Source: Mucor racemosus
Lineage: Eukaryota; Mucoromycota; Mucoromycetes; Mucorales; Mucoraceae
Assembly (NCBI GenBank): GCA_027405735.1
Contig: JAPEHQ010000003.1
Span: forward strand, 2,108,001-2,172,000
Reading direction: 5' to 3'
DNA: 64,000 bases
The notes beneath the pieces were generated by a model, which worked only from the letters and a program-made list of their open reading frames with translations, made no database searches and was not told the DNA's origin. The translations under genes and the position numbers were made by a program. Below are positions 23,783-35,864 of the stretch, one piece after another (the first letter of the stretch is position 1; the number at the start of each line of letters is the position of its first letter).

Positions 23783-25638
23783 ATGGCTAGAAAAACATTT
23801 AAAACAATAGAAGCGGATGTCGATGCTGGCACGCATGATGATCGACTTTATAATAAAGCTTTTGATGGTTTTAGAGCCAGTTTGAGAAACAAACTTTTAC
23901 CTCTTGTTCGTCACGAAACACCCATTTTGGCTTCCATGCAGGTAAACTACAAAGTACCTATTGAATCAAAAACAAAATAAACCAACGCCTATTCATAGAA
24001 ATCAATTCGTACACCTGGTTTAGATCAGTATTTTGTTTGGACAGCTAATTTGGGCACACATACATTTTTCATGATTTTTTTACCAATTTTAATTTGGTTT
24101 GGCAATGCAGAACTGGGTAGAAAGTGAGTTGTAGTTCTTTTATGAATATATAGATTTTAATAATCTTTTAGTGTTGCTTTTCTGACAGCTTCTGGTGTAT
24201 TTTGGTCGGGATTTGTCAAGGCAAGTAATCTTGTTTCCATGGCAACTTAGGTATCCGATTTTAATAATTTCAATCTAGGATTTTTTATGTCTCCCTAGAC
24301 CAATGTCTCCACCTGTTCATAGATTAACCATGTCGCCTTCAGTTGCACTAGAATATGGATTTCCCTCAACACATTCAACTAATTCGATCTCAGTAGCCTT
24401 ATTTCTCATATCCATGGCATGTGAAAAGCTCGCCCCTGAGTCACCTGCCAGATTGATCAGTGTCATCGCTTGTACATTTTACGCTGTCAGTGTTGTGTTT
24501 GGTAGAATTTATTGTGGTATGCACACAATCACAGGTATGGATACATTGAAACAAATCGTAAACATGTGTGCTTAATTCTTAAATTTAATTTTATTATTCA
24601 GATTGTATTGGTGGATCCATTTTAGCCTATTTGGTTTATCTGGCCCAATGGACTTTTAAAGACCAATTCAATGCATTATTTACTAGTCAATCATACTGGG
24701 GTAAGTCCTTTATTAACGCATAATTTTGATTGTTGCGAGTATTCAAATGATCTATGTAGTTTTTATGGCTATTCCCATATGTCTGATGCTTGTTTCTCTT
24801 CAGTAAGTACTTGGGTTCATTGTTGCACAAAACATTAGATATTCAATTTATCGATTATAGCCCTGATCCTATGGAGAGATGTCCTTGTTTTGAAGACAGG
24901 TAAATATATCTTGTTTATTACTGCAAACAGACTTTTAATTTCTTTTGTAGTGTTTGCTTTATGGGAGTATTAATTGGATTAATGCCAGGAAGTTGGCTGT
25001 GTAACCAGACAGATTTCTGTTATACTGGATTATCTTCCTCCGTTCTATCAACTCAAATTGGTATTATGAGTGCCTTATTTTTGTTGGTTAAATTAGTTGC
25101 AGGTGTCGCCTGTTTATTCATTTGGCGTATCATGTGTAAAAAAGTTTGCTATTACATTTTACCACCTATCTATAGAGTTTTCAATCTTCCTCATCGTAAA
25201 TTTGAGATTGGTGCTAGAACATACAAGAGTTTACGTAGAGAAAGTATTCATCCTGTACCTTCAGTTTTAGATTTTCAATCAATGACTGGAAATATGGAAG
25301 ATCATGAACATGTTGGTATTCAATCTGCTATTGATTTAAGAGAAGCTCAGGATCAAAAGAATCAATTATCATATCGTGGTGGTATTCGAGAAGATGTACC
25401 TATTTCAACATCCGGCAGCGACAAAGAAGTATTTGACCCTACTTCTCTTTTGATCATTGAAGATGCCCCACTTAGATATGATGTTGATATTGTCACAAAA
25501 TTGATAGTATATGCAGGTAAGTCTTTTATTTCTATTGATCTATTTCGTTTTGTTGATCAACTCCATTTAGGCATTGGATTTGTTGCTGTGTATGTTGTTC
25601 CCATGTTGTTTCAATTGATGTCTCAGCTTGTTGTATAA
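23783..25638 (+). CDS. LCB3: long-chain base phosphate phosphatase (PAP2 family), LCB3-like
   Basis: Nine exons: 23783-23941, 23999-24123, 24172-24220, 24279-24534, 24602-24700, 24760-24802, 24861-24899, 24951-25516, 25571-25638; 467 residues. All three PAP2 signatures are present after splicing: K111-x6-R118-P119 (KDFLCLPRP), P140-S-T-H143, and R187-x5-H193-x3-D197 (GRIYCGMHTITD). GFVKDFLCLPRP...SPPVHRLTMS...ALEYGFPSTHSTNS is the sphingosine/dihydrosphingosine-1-phosphate phosphatase pattern. Several hydrophobic segments (FFMIFLPILIWF, IGFVAVYVVPMLF) indicate an ER membrane protein. It would dephosphorylate sphingoid base phosphates and return bases to ceramide synthesis. Intron 3 (24221-24278) uses a GC donor, AAG|GCAAGT; KDF across that junction is catalytic-motif sequence, so the unusual site is well supported. 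Confidence 0.92.
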
Positions 25639-26122
25639 ATATATATTCCCCTAACCTTTTTCTTTCACTAATCTCTAAAATTACCTACAACCCTCCACTC
25701 TTACTATAATTATATATAGACAAAATAATGATACATCAAGAAGGTTAATTAATACTCGTGCCCCTTCTTTTTTATACATTCTAGTTAGTCTTTCATAATT
25801 TCTTTCAGTAACTATATCTTTTGAGCATTATTACCATTTTAATTATTTCTAAATATATACTTTAAATAATATCTTTTTTGTTCCAGTAAAATTAATCATG
25901 CGATAGCTTGCTTTTTTGTCATAAGAACTCTCAAGTTAATTATTCAAAGAATTTTTTATAGTCGAAAAGTCGGGATAAGCACAAACAATTGTTTTTTGGG
26001 ATTTGAATATACCCTCGCATTTTTATTTCTACTTTATTTAAAGGAAAGATGTTACGCTCAAATATGAAAATAGTGATATTGGTTACATTGATCTGGACAT
26101 TTTCGACACCCGTTTCCATGTA
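25639..26122. other. AT-rich spacer
   Basis: 3' flank of the lipid phosphatase; nothing recognised. Confidence 0.4.
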
Positions 26123-26613
26123 CAGTCGTGATTCGATTTAATGGAATTGTTGGGAGGGAGAAAAGTGTCCACTAAATCGAATTTTCCACAAAATTGAATA
26201 AATCATTTTCCCTAATATTGGATTAGCAAATGAGCATAAAACGGCATTACTAGTTTATAGTATTAAATAATACTGTTAATAAAGGCTTTTCACACTCGAG
26301 CAACTGGATTAAACAGAGGATAACAAAAAAAAAAAACTGAGGTAAATTAGGCACGTGATTTGGTTACTCTCCATATTTCTTCTAATTTCATGGCTACCAG
26401 ATCAAGCTATTACCGGCTAAATACAGTTTTATCCAATGATATTTATATTTTACTAATATAGTGGACTGGGAGAAACGAAATTGTCCACTATTCACTGAAT
26501 CGATTTAATGGATTTAGGCAGTAAAATTACGAAAAAAAAAAACGGGAGATTTCAAAATGTCCCTTAAATCGAAAATCCCTTATTTTTGAGTCCATTAAAT
26601 CGAACCATGACTG
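26123..26613 (+). mobile_element. 491-bp non-autonomous TIR element, Tc1/mariner-pogo-like, with TA target duplication
   Basis: Left end CAGTCGTGATTCGATTTAAT and right end, read inverted, CAGTCATGGTTCGATTTAAT, both directly flanked by TA (26121-26122 and 26614-26615). Subterminal copies of the same motif recur inside (gtccactaaatcga, ctgaatcgatttaatgg, cccttaaatcg). TA target sites and CAGTCATGNTTCG-type ends are those of pogo/Tigger-like elements. There is no transposase frame, so it would need one supplied in trans. Confidence 0.75.
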
Positions 26614-27199
26614 TATATACTGTACTGTGAACACCAAATGGTTATAAAGCGTTATTTCAAAGACATCTCAAGCCAAAAGCCTCTATTCATATTATATTTA
26701 ATGGAAAATACACCAACATGTAAGCATTTATGCATCTTTTGTATTGATTTGTTTTGAGTATGGAGAAGATCATTAATATAAATGCAAACTCTAGTAGCTT
26801 TAAATGACAGATCGGCGAGAGCATTTAGCCTAAATTCCATAACATCTACAAAGTATGAAGCGTCAATGACATTTGATATATTGAAGCTACAAGTAATACT
26901 TTAAATTTTAAAATAATGTCCGAATCGCTACTGTTTACAGCAATTTTAGTTTCGGGCAAACCTTCTCGGTTGAATGGCTTCCAAGTTTAAAGACGTTCAA
27001 TCTCAAAGAAGTAATTAAAAAGATATTGATCCAGTCAGTGGCTGTTCTGTGGAATTGAGAAAAGGTATAAAAAAGTCTACTGGGTTCGTATATTATGAAG
27101 CCTCAACAACATAATCATGGTCTACTCGGTTCCAAAGGGGAGTGAAAAGCTTTTGCATACTACTATCCTCGATAATAGCAAAATCAACGTTTCTCATGA
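26614..27199. other. AT-rich spacer
   Basis: No gene recognised. The 3' part (from ~27095) may be a diverged 5' extension of repeat A copy 3. Confidence 0.35.
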
Positions 27200-28990
27200 T
27201 ATCAAAAAATTGGCATCAAAAGTTAGATTGTAAGAATTAAGCAGCTAAACTGAAACATTAATTTTTTGTATTGACAAGATAAATCCAACTAAAGCTGCTA
27301 TGCATTTTTTGTTTTAGCAAAAAATATTGATTTTTCATCGAGATAATTAAAATAATAGTCGATATCACAGCTGACAGCTTATGATAACTGGGTTCCAAAA
27401 CTGATTTGAAAAAAAGGCCGAAAAATGATTCAAAAAATAAAATCGTTTAGTAGTTCATGAACTGCAAAGTAAGTTACACTAGCCCATTAAATGGCTTTTG
27501 TACAGATTTAGATTTTGCATCTATCCAAATAAAATTCAAGCAAATGTTTCACAGTAAATCTTGAGTAAAATGCAATTGAAAATTTTGAGGTTTTTTGAAG
27601 ATACACATCACTTTTTTAGGCATATTTCAAATATAAGTAATGATAATGATGTGTGGCATAATTATCTATCGATTGAGTTATTGATGAATTTTTTTACTTC
27701 ATTTTTCATAGAGAAAGCGAGATTTTTGTCAATTTTTTTTTCAAATTCAGAATTTGGGATGAGGGTATACAAGGAAAAAATTGAGGCTTGAAATGACGAA
27801 GGTATCCCTTCCAATAAAGTTTTGAGGATATCTCCACGAAAAATTAATATTTTGAAAGAAACTAAATTGGGTTCGATAGAGCTCAACAAGCTTAACGACA
27901 AGAATGTAAAAAAAGATGCTATTCTGCAATGAAATAACACCTTATAGACCAAAGTCGCCATTGTCATTTCAGAAAAATAACTGATCTCGTTTTGTACCTG
28001 AATCTCGCTCCATAAGGACTAAGTTCTAATCAGATTCCAATAAGCATAACGAGGAAACTTTATATTGCTGGTGCCTGTAAAAGGAAGTATTCCTGATCAA
28101 AATACAATCTTCTACAACATGACACCTATGATATAAAGCTGTACTTATTTTGCATTAATAGTATATTCCAAAACTCCTGCTCATAAAATCTCAGTTGCAG
28201 TAATTCTAGATAAGGAATCACATCATCACATAAAAATAAGCTCAGTTGCATTTTAAATTATAACTGGAATGTTGAAAGATCAACATCCATCTAATGATAT
28301 TCTATCATATCAAACAAAGTATCAACATCTCAACCAAGTATATTAGAAAAGAATGTCAATAAAAGACATTATGATTGAACACCTGTAAAATAGGCATCAA
28401 CACACAAACGTTTACTATTTTACAATCCATATAAATATAGCATGCTTTATGAAGATATTATTCTTTTTCTTCAGATTTCTTTAATCACGATAAAACCGTG
28501 GAAAGACTATAATTATATTTATCAACGCTTTTATTTTTTTATTTTATTTTTTATTTTTATAAAATTACTTCAATTTTATTGCATATTCAATTTAACGAAT
28601 ATTTTGAAATCTACTACAAAAATGCCAAAAAACGAAAATAAAATAAAAGTACTCCTAACCTTTATATACTGAAATGTGTTATAGAGCACTTCAAAGCAAT
28701 TACGTTTCACTATTGGAAAGCATTAGTATAACTTAATTTTTTGCAGAGATATGAAGGATCAAAATTTTTAATTTTTAGCAGTGAAAAACGTGTAATAATT
28801 TGAAACATTAGCATAAAAGTTTTTTACCAACTACTAGGGATAGGATATTTCCAAAAGCGCGTTTTTGAATTAAAGTTGAACATCTCAGGTACATTGACAT
28901 ATAATTTTTTCTTGGCGTTATTTAGTGAAAAAAAAAGTAGAGCAGGAATGAAAAGTGAGACCCAATTTTCAAGGAAAATGCAGTGAATAT
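27200..28990 (+). repeat. repeat family A, copy 3, split by an insertion
   Basis: The left part (27200-27913) and right part (~28588-28990) are contiguous in the other copies. Between them lie ~670 bp of unrelated DNA (27914-28587), joined at agatgct on the left and caatttaacg on the right. The corresponding open frame is broken by a stop after MRVYKEKIEA and by the insertion. The insert's ends show only a weak imperfect inverted similarity (tattctgcaatgaaataa / gaatatgcaataaaattg). Confidence 0.65.
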
Positions 28991-29794
28991 TACTTGTTTT
29001 GAGTCTTTCTTGAGACACAGAATAAATTTAGGAATAGGTAGCATAATGCGACGAACTCATGTATATTTTGTAAAGTCTAAGGTATCTCCTAAAAAATGTT
29101 TAGAAAGAGGTTAGTTATAGAAAAGAAGGGACGCACTGATTTTGAAGATTGGAAACTATGAAAATAGAATTCTTGAAAATTTAATTTTACAGAAAAAAAT
29201 ATCAAAATCGATTTCAACTTATAAATTGTCTTTTTCGAGTTAGCAAGTATTGAAGAATGTTAAGATTTGTTTTGTGGTGATTGAATTTATGTTATACTGT
29301 ATTATGCGTTATCAAAGACTAGCTCAAATATATAAAACATGATCATTTTACCTATTTCCTCTTCCCCTTTTTCTTTTTATAAACTTTTAATTTGCAATTA
29401 GTCAACGTTATAGCATTTATCGTTTTGGTAGATTAACAGATCTATTGTATTCTCTTTAATATACTAATATTAATAAAACACAGTTGTCCATAAATTCGAT
29501 TCCCATTTTCGTGGCAGTGACACAAATTTCTGTTCTAGCCCGGAAGACAAAAGTGATAACTAGGAGCTATTTTATGTATCTCTTTAATGCTACTTTTTGT
29601 TTTAATGTATTTTTATTATTTATAAAAAATATACTCGGTCAGTAATTGTCACAAAACAAAAAAAGTATTATATCACAAAGGTATGATCCATTGTGGACTA
29701 ATAGACTTTATCTCTCGAAAATGCCAATGTTCCGCACAACATCTAATTTTAGTGTGCCCCAGTATAATAATACAGATGATGTTTGATACTTTTA
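28991..29794. other. spacer downstream of the AIG1-type GTPase gene
   Basis: AT-rich; no gene seen. It should hold the 3' UTR of the minus-strand GTPase gene near its right side. Confidence 0.4.
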
Positions 29795-30953
29795 TTAAAC
29801 TGATGGTATCCATCTACCACCATTATCTGTCAGGATAGAATTAATTCTAGATTTTAAAGTTCTCATTTGATCCAAATGGTACTTGGAAGCAGCAAAACAA
29901 TCACATTGGCCCTTTTTAGAAAAGGAGCAATTGGGCGCTTTACTACTAATAAAGGCATATTTTGGAGGAGATTCCAAATTAAACTTTTTCTGGATATCTG
30001 GTATTAAGGTATCTGTTATACTCTGTTTTTTACTGAGAATATTTGGTGGAAATTTGAGGTTTGGATAATAATCTACTCGAGTAAACACCAACATGACATG
30101 ATTCCACCATGTATTTGGTTGGAATTGCTGCATCATATTGTTAAAATGCTCTAAAATAGACATGATACTATCATATATATTAGATGTTTATATGTGAATT
30201 TGTAAACTATATGAATTACTTATTTGTCGACGAGTCGCATTGAAAAACGAGTAAAAATGCATCAATGCCTAATCGTCCACCGAGATCTAGTATGTATTCT
30301 TGAAAAACTTCTAAAAATTGATTATCTCGCTGCATTGAATCTGCAAATCCCGGTGTATCAGCTACTGTGATGATTGTTTCCATTTGATCGATCGTCCAAA
30401 CACCTGTACGTTCTGTTATGCAATCTGTTACAGACTAGTGCATGAAAGGATTTAGACATTATTATTGTCAATTTGGCAATTTGCGATATACCTTTGCAGC
30501 GGCTTTTGCTTTGAATTCATCATAACCCAACATTATATTTAAAAGACTTGATTTTCCAGCTCCTGTTTTCCCAAGAGGTACGATAACAAGATGTTGCATT
30601 GGATCTTCGTCAGGCTCAGCAATGAAAATTTGTTGCACTGTATTGCTATCATGTGATGGATTTAATGGTTCGAATCCTGTAATGGGTTGGTATGGAAATG
30701 AATTATTTGCAGACAACGACCGTTGAAAAGCTTGTTCAGAGCCTCGACGTATACTTTGATTTTGATGTCTTTGTGATTCATTCAGTTCCCACATGGTGAC
30801 CTGGCGAGTAGGATGATGATAGGGCTGTGGTAAAGGTGCTCGGTACAAGTTTGAAGTCGAATCTACTAGACGTACATTGTTTTCGTTTCTATTGAATGAG
30901 TTGTATCTATAATGTTCAGATTGTGGAGAAACAGGCAAATCTTCTCGAGACAT
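29795..30953 (-). CDS. AIG1/GIMAP-like GTP-binding protein
   Basis: Three exons: 30492-30953, 30220-30434, 29795-30167; 349 residues. The start is the first true ATG (30951-30953); the frame is open upstream but without ATG. Residues 1-115 are disordered (Ser/Asn/Gln/Arg-rich). The G domain has G1 GKTGAGKS at 128-135, the AIG1-type switch I SVTDC at 155-159, G3 DTPGF at 180-184 and G4 TRVD at 255-258, with SSKAPNC as a likely G5 region. The AIG1 family is known from plants, animals (GIMAPs) and some microbes, mostly tied to membranes and immunity or stress. A fungal role is not inferable from sequence. There is no C-terminal membrane anchor; the end is NGGRWIPSV. It lies 117 bp downstream of the poly-Q gene on the same strand. 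Confidence 0.82.
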
Positions 30954-31070
30954 TTTATCAAATAAAAGTTGAGAAGGTGATGGAGAAAAGATATACGCAA
31001 GTTCTTGTTTTTTAAACAATTTTTTTCTTGTTACACATGAATATTTATTATAATGTAGAAGAATATGATA

Positions 31071-32055
31071 TTAACCAGAAATAACCACTTTACCCTTTTC
31101 AAGGAAACCATGTTCACGATCACCGCCCATAAATGTAGGACATATACAAAATCGAACTAAGCCATTTGTTCTACCCTTCACTTCTGTCATGGTTTCTTCT
31201 TCAAATGGTTGCTTACTGCCTTCTTCTATAGCCACAGTTATAATTTCCACTTCTTGACCACGAATAGCAATACACAATCTGAGTGCTTTATCCACAATAT
31301 CACAAATTTTGCTGTAATATCTTTTATCTTCTTCTACAGCAGCATCATTTTCACGCAAAAATGGATGATAAATATCGGCTAAATCATCGTAAATTCTCTT
31401 GGCTACAGCTTGCTTCTCTTTTTGAGCTGCTTGCTGGATCTCTGTTTCTGCTTTACTCTTTGCAACAACAGCGGCCATTTGTTGTCTCAAACGAATCGAA
31501 AATTGAGAATTATGTTGTTGAAGCCATGTATGCAAAGCATAATAAGCGTCATTGACTTTAAGTCCAGGATAAATTGGGGAATTCAAGACATGTTTAACCA
31601 AATGTTCATGAACTAATTTTTCAGCTAATAGATTGACAAAAGAAGGCTCCAATTCTTTTGTAGTGGGATCCAAAATGGGTAGATTGGGCCATGTTTGACA
31701 AAACTTCTCAGCAGCCTTGGCTTTATCGGCCTTTTTGTTTAAAGTCATAATCAAACGAGCAATGGAATATTTGAGCAATTTGAAAGAATCACGAATGGTG
31801 GATAAATCATCATCAGTAGCACGAATAGCACGTGTGTGCTCAAAGAAACTATGTTCAATATTTGAATATTCCACTTCTCTTTCTTTAAAAATACGTTGAG
31901 CCTCGATAAGTTCGTTCTGGAGACGTTCCTTGTTTTTCTTTTCGTTTTGGATCTCTGATGTTCTTTGAGCGATAAGTTCATTAAGTTGTTCTAATTCCAT
32001 TTGGAAATTCATGTGTTGTTGTTGTTGTTGTTGTTGCTGTTGTTGCTGTTGTTGC

Positions 32056-32089
<34 letters not shown>

Positions 32090-32390
32090 GCTGTTGTTGT
32101 TGCTGTTGTTGCTGTTGTTGATGCTGTTGTTGTTGCTGTTGTTGCTGTTGTTGATCAACTTCGTCTATAGGTAAAGAAGTCGATTTAACGTCATTTTCCG
32201 TATTCATATCAAAATGCTCTTCTACAAAAGATAAAATGTTAAAATCAAAAAGAAAAAGAAAAAGAGAGAAAAAGGAGAAACAAATAAAAAGTATAAATAA
32301 GGGAAATCAATGAAAATAGCCAAATATTTGTGTACCTTGCTTTTGATGAGATTGTGGTTGTAGTTGTGGTTGTGGGGGAAGAGGAGCATA

Positions 32391-32426
<36 letters not shown>

Positions 32427-32786
32427 TTGTTGCTGTTGTTGTTGCTGCTGCTGCTGTTGTTGTTGATAATGGAAATTATCACTTGCACTTGTTGGACCGT
32501 ATGAAGCAGATGTAGATAAAATAGGTCTTGTCATAAAACTAGTATCATCACCACTACTAGTAGATGATGTAGAGGATTCTTTATTTTTGTTATTTTTAGT
32601 TTTAAATAAACCTCTCATTTTACTTCCTGCAGAGTTAAGATTACGAACTGTTTTTGAGCGATGAACTGACTTTGATGGTGTAGGGGAAATATCAAATGAT
32701 TCATGTGAAGGAACTTTAGGTGGCTGTTGCTGTTGATATTGTTGATCTTGCTGATCTTCCAATGAATATTTTTTGACTTCACTCAT
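31071..32786 (-). CDS. poly-glutamine coiled-coil protein of unknown function
   Basis: Two exons, 32336-32786 and 31071-32221; 533 residues. The N-terminus is Ser/Thr-rich with a short basic patch (SKMRGLFKTKNNKNK). Two separate Gln tracts are present: ~26 Gln around residues 107-132 (just before YAPLPPQPQ) and ~46 Gln with one His at ~174-220, encoded by mixed CAA/CAG. A coiled coil follows (~223-290: QMELEQLNELIAQRTSEI...). The C-terminal ~230 residues look folded (WPNLPILDPTTKELEPSFVN, PIYPGLKVNDAYYALHTWLQ, RYYSKICDIVDKALRLCIAI) and end FLEKGKVVISG. I do not recognise this domain. The long mixed CAA/CAG tract may vary in length between strains. Confidence 0.75.
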
Positions 32787-33283
32787 ATTATTTTCTTGGA
32801 TTTCAAAACTAATGTAGTAAAAGAAAAAGAAAGAGAAAAAAGACTGAAATAGGGGTATCTCAAGGTCTATTTTATTAAATGTATATTTAGTTTTGTGGTC
32901 ATGATTGGCTATTTTTAAATATCATGGTCTCTATTTTTGAAAGGCCTATAATTCAGAGCAGTATTGTAACACGACGACCCATTTGTATGTTTTTTTAGCA
33001 TTTAAAGAGAAAATGTTACTAAATAAAAAATATAAAAGTATACAATATATATTTGTAGTTGTTTTGAAACTTGACCAAAGTTAATATCTAATTTCATGCT
33101 TCCTGAAAAACTCTTTAAATATTATCCAATTCTGACACGGAATTTTCGGTTTTTTTGTATGACATACATGAGAAACAGAAGGGTCTATCTACACTACTAA
33201 TCGAGATTTTGTTTATAAAAAGGCCATCAGCATCATCATCCGGTCTCTTCTTCTTTACATCAATATTACATTAAACTAAAATT
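32787..33283. promoter_or_regulatory. bidirectional promoter between poly-Q gene and catalase
   Basis: 497 bp between divergent genes. A TATA-like box (gtttataaaaagg, ~33211-33223) lies 61-73 bases before the catalase ATG and is followed by a CT-rich stretch (ccggtctcttcttctttac), a normal inducible-gene arrangement. Confidence 0.5.
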
Positions 33284-35864
33284 ATGAAATTACTCGCTCT
33301 TGTTATTCCACTTTCCGTGATTGCGCAATGTTGCTTGGCTCAGAAAAATCCTGTCGGTGATGCTTATGTAGTTGATGCTGGAACTAAAGAGACGACTCAA
33401 TTTGGTGCCAAGATCAATAATACAGACAGCTTAACTGTTGGTAAAAGAGGTCCAACATTGTTGGAAGATTTTCAATTGAGAGAAAAGATTATGCATTTTG
33501 GTAAGTCTAATGATTTCTTGACTTGATTTATATTAAAATTACATTCAATCACCACGTAGATCATGAAAGGTATTTTTATTGTCCACCGAGATTTAATGTA
33601 TGCATACATTTAATTTTACATGCTTACATCTATTATTCATTTTTGTAGAATCCCAGAACGTGTTGTTCATGCAAGAGGTGTAGGTGCTCATGGGTATTTC
33701 CAAGCTTACCACGATTGGTCTAATATCACTGCTGCCAAATTTCTTCAGGATCCTGATACAAAGACGCCTGTATTTGTTCGATTTTCTACTGTATTGGGTT
33801 CAAGAGGATCTCCTGATACTGTTAGAGATGTCCGTGGGTTTTCTACTCGTTTCTATACTGATGAAGGAAATTGGGATCTAGGTAAGACATTTAAATGTAT
33901 ACAGTGGATTCCCAAACTAACGCAAAATTAAATTATAAAAATGACAGTTGGAAACGTCATTGCACCATTTTTTATTCAAGGTAATGCTCCTTTATACGCA
34001 TCTCTGATGTAATAGTATGAAACAATATTAAAATATTTTATCATAATAGATGCCATCAAGTTTCCAGACTTGATTCATGCCGGTAAACCAGAGCCAGATA
34101 AGGAAGTCCCTCAAGCTGGCACTGCTCATTGTACTTCGTATGATTTCTTTTCTCAGCATACTGAAAGTATTCATACTGTTATGTGGGTACTTTCAGGCCG
34201 TGGACTTGCCAAAAGTTTTAGACAAGTTGAAGGATTTGGTGTCCATACGTACGTAAACATAACTTCATATATGATTTGATTATGGCGTCATATTTACCAA
34301 TATCTGTAAACTTTAGATTCAGATTCATAAATGAGCAAGGTAAATTTGTATTTGTCAAATTTCATTGGAAGCCAAAGCAAGGCTTATCAAACTTGGTATG
34401 GGATGAAGCGCAAAAGATTGCCGGTAAGGATATCGATTATCATCGTAATGATCTTTATGATGCCATTGACAAGGGTGATTATCCTGAGTATGAGCTTGGT
34501 GCTCAAATTGTAATGCCTGAAGATGAAGATAAATTTGATTTTGATTTGCTTGACTCGACTAAAATCATCCCTGAATCTATCGTACCCGTAACAAAACTGG
34601 GCAAAATGACATTGAACCGTAATGTTGAAAACTTCTTTTCGGAGACTGAACAAGTTACCTTCCATCTTGGGCACATTGTTAGAGGTAAGGCATACATCTT
34701 AAGTTCAATTATGAATTTGTACTGACAACATTATATACAAAAAAAGGCATCACATTTACAGATGATCCTCTTTTACAAGGCCGTTTGTTTAGTTATCTTG
34801 ATACTCAAATTAACAGAATGAATTCCGCTAATTTCATGCAATTGCCTATTAATAGGCCTTTGGTCCCAGTTCATAATAACCAACGTGATGGTTACATGCA
34901 ACGCAACGTTTACAAGGGTAAAGTTGCTTACTTTCCCAACAAAATGCAAAATAATACACCTGCTATGGCAAACGATAAGGATGATGGTTATTTGGAATAT
35001 CCTGAACATCTCAATGATAGAAAACAACGAGGCAAAGGTGGCAAATTCTCTGATCATTACTCTCAAGCTCAACTCTTTTGGAATAGTTTAACTGCTCCTG
35101 AACAACAACAATTAGTCGATGCTGCTCGATTTGAAATTGGAAAATGTGGTAACTATGATGTTCGCAATAACATGGTACAAGTCTTCAACCATGTTGATAA
35201 CAATTTGGCTGTTCGTATTGCTTATTCTCTGGGTGTACCCGAACCTAAGCCTGTCTCGACTAATCCAAAGAAGACAAGTGAAGGTTTATCCATTGAAAAC
35301 TATCCCAAGCCTAACCATATTCGTACCAAGAAGGTCGCCATCTTTACTGCTCCTGGTATTGATGTATCTGAAGCTAAAACTATGTTCAATTATCTTGAAA
35401 AGCAAGGTGCTTATCCAGAATATGTTGGGTTCAAGTTAGGTGAACAAGATGGTCTTAATACTACTCATACTTTCCTCACTACATCTTCTGTTCTTTACGA
35501 TGCTGTCTATGTACCCTCAGGTGACAAGAGCGCTTTCAAATTGTTAATGGGTAGTGTATCTGCTTTCCCTTACAATGAGCCTTCCGTATTCTTGTTGGAT
35601 GCTTATCGTCATGGTAAGCCAATTGCTGCTACTGGTCGTGCTGCTACTTTATTAAAGGCTGCCTCATTGCCCAGCGAGGCTCTTAATGTTAGTCCTCATA
35701 AGCAAAAAGAATTTGGTGTGTTCATTACTAGTGAGCCTGGAGAAGATTTGCAAGGCCTCTTTAAAGAAGGCCTTATTCAGCAACGTTACTGGAATAGATT
35801 GCCCTCAGACTCCAATGCTGCAACATCTCCCACAACTCCCAAAAAAATGACCTTTCAAGAATGA
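33284..35864 (+). CDS. secreted-type large-subunit catalase (clade 2)
   Basis: Seven exons: 33284-33500, 33560-33569, 33649-33881, 33948-33980, 34050-34248, 34317-34684, 34747-35864; 725 residues, the long-catalase size. Signal peptide 1-19 ([19 protein letters not shown]). The distal haem residues are H83 (ERVVHARG) and N156 (DLVGN); their spacing of 73 equals that of human catalase. The proximal ligand is Y370 in [43 protein letters not shown] is the standard core (residues ~120-152). The C-terminal ~150 residues ([20 protein letters not shown]...) form the flavodoxin/glutamine-amidotransferase-like domain of clade 2. Exon 2 is only 10 nt and encodes DHER with its neighbours. It breaks down H2O2, probably outside the plasma membrane or in the wall. 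Confidence 0.96.

Noticed and set aside
29480..29560. tRNA-like TTCGATTCC string
   Set aside because: No matching acceptor stem, D-arm or A-box could be found around it.
30954..31070. Fusion of the poly-Q gene with the AIG1-type GTPase by an intron
   Set aside because: The only possible donor/acceptor in the 117-bp gap joins the wrong frame; the upstream gene has its own stop and the GTPase its own ATG.
33948..33980. Apparent loss of the catalase distal Asn (VGNVIAPFF instead of VGNNTPxFF)
   Set aside because: The catalytic Asn is the first N of the motif; it lies 73 residues after the catalytic His, exactly as in human catalase, and is present.
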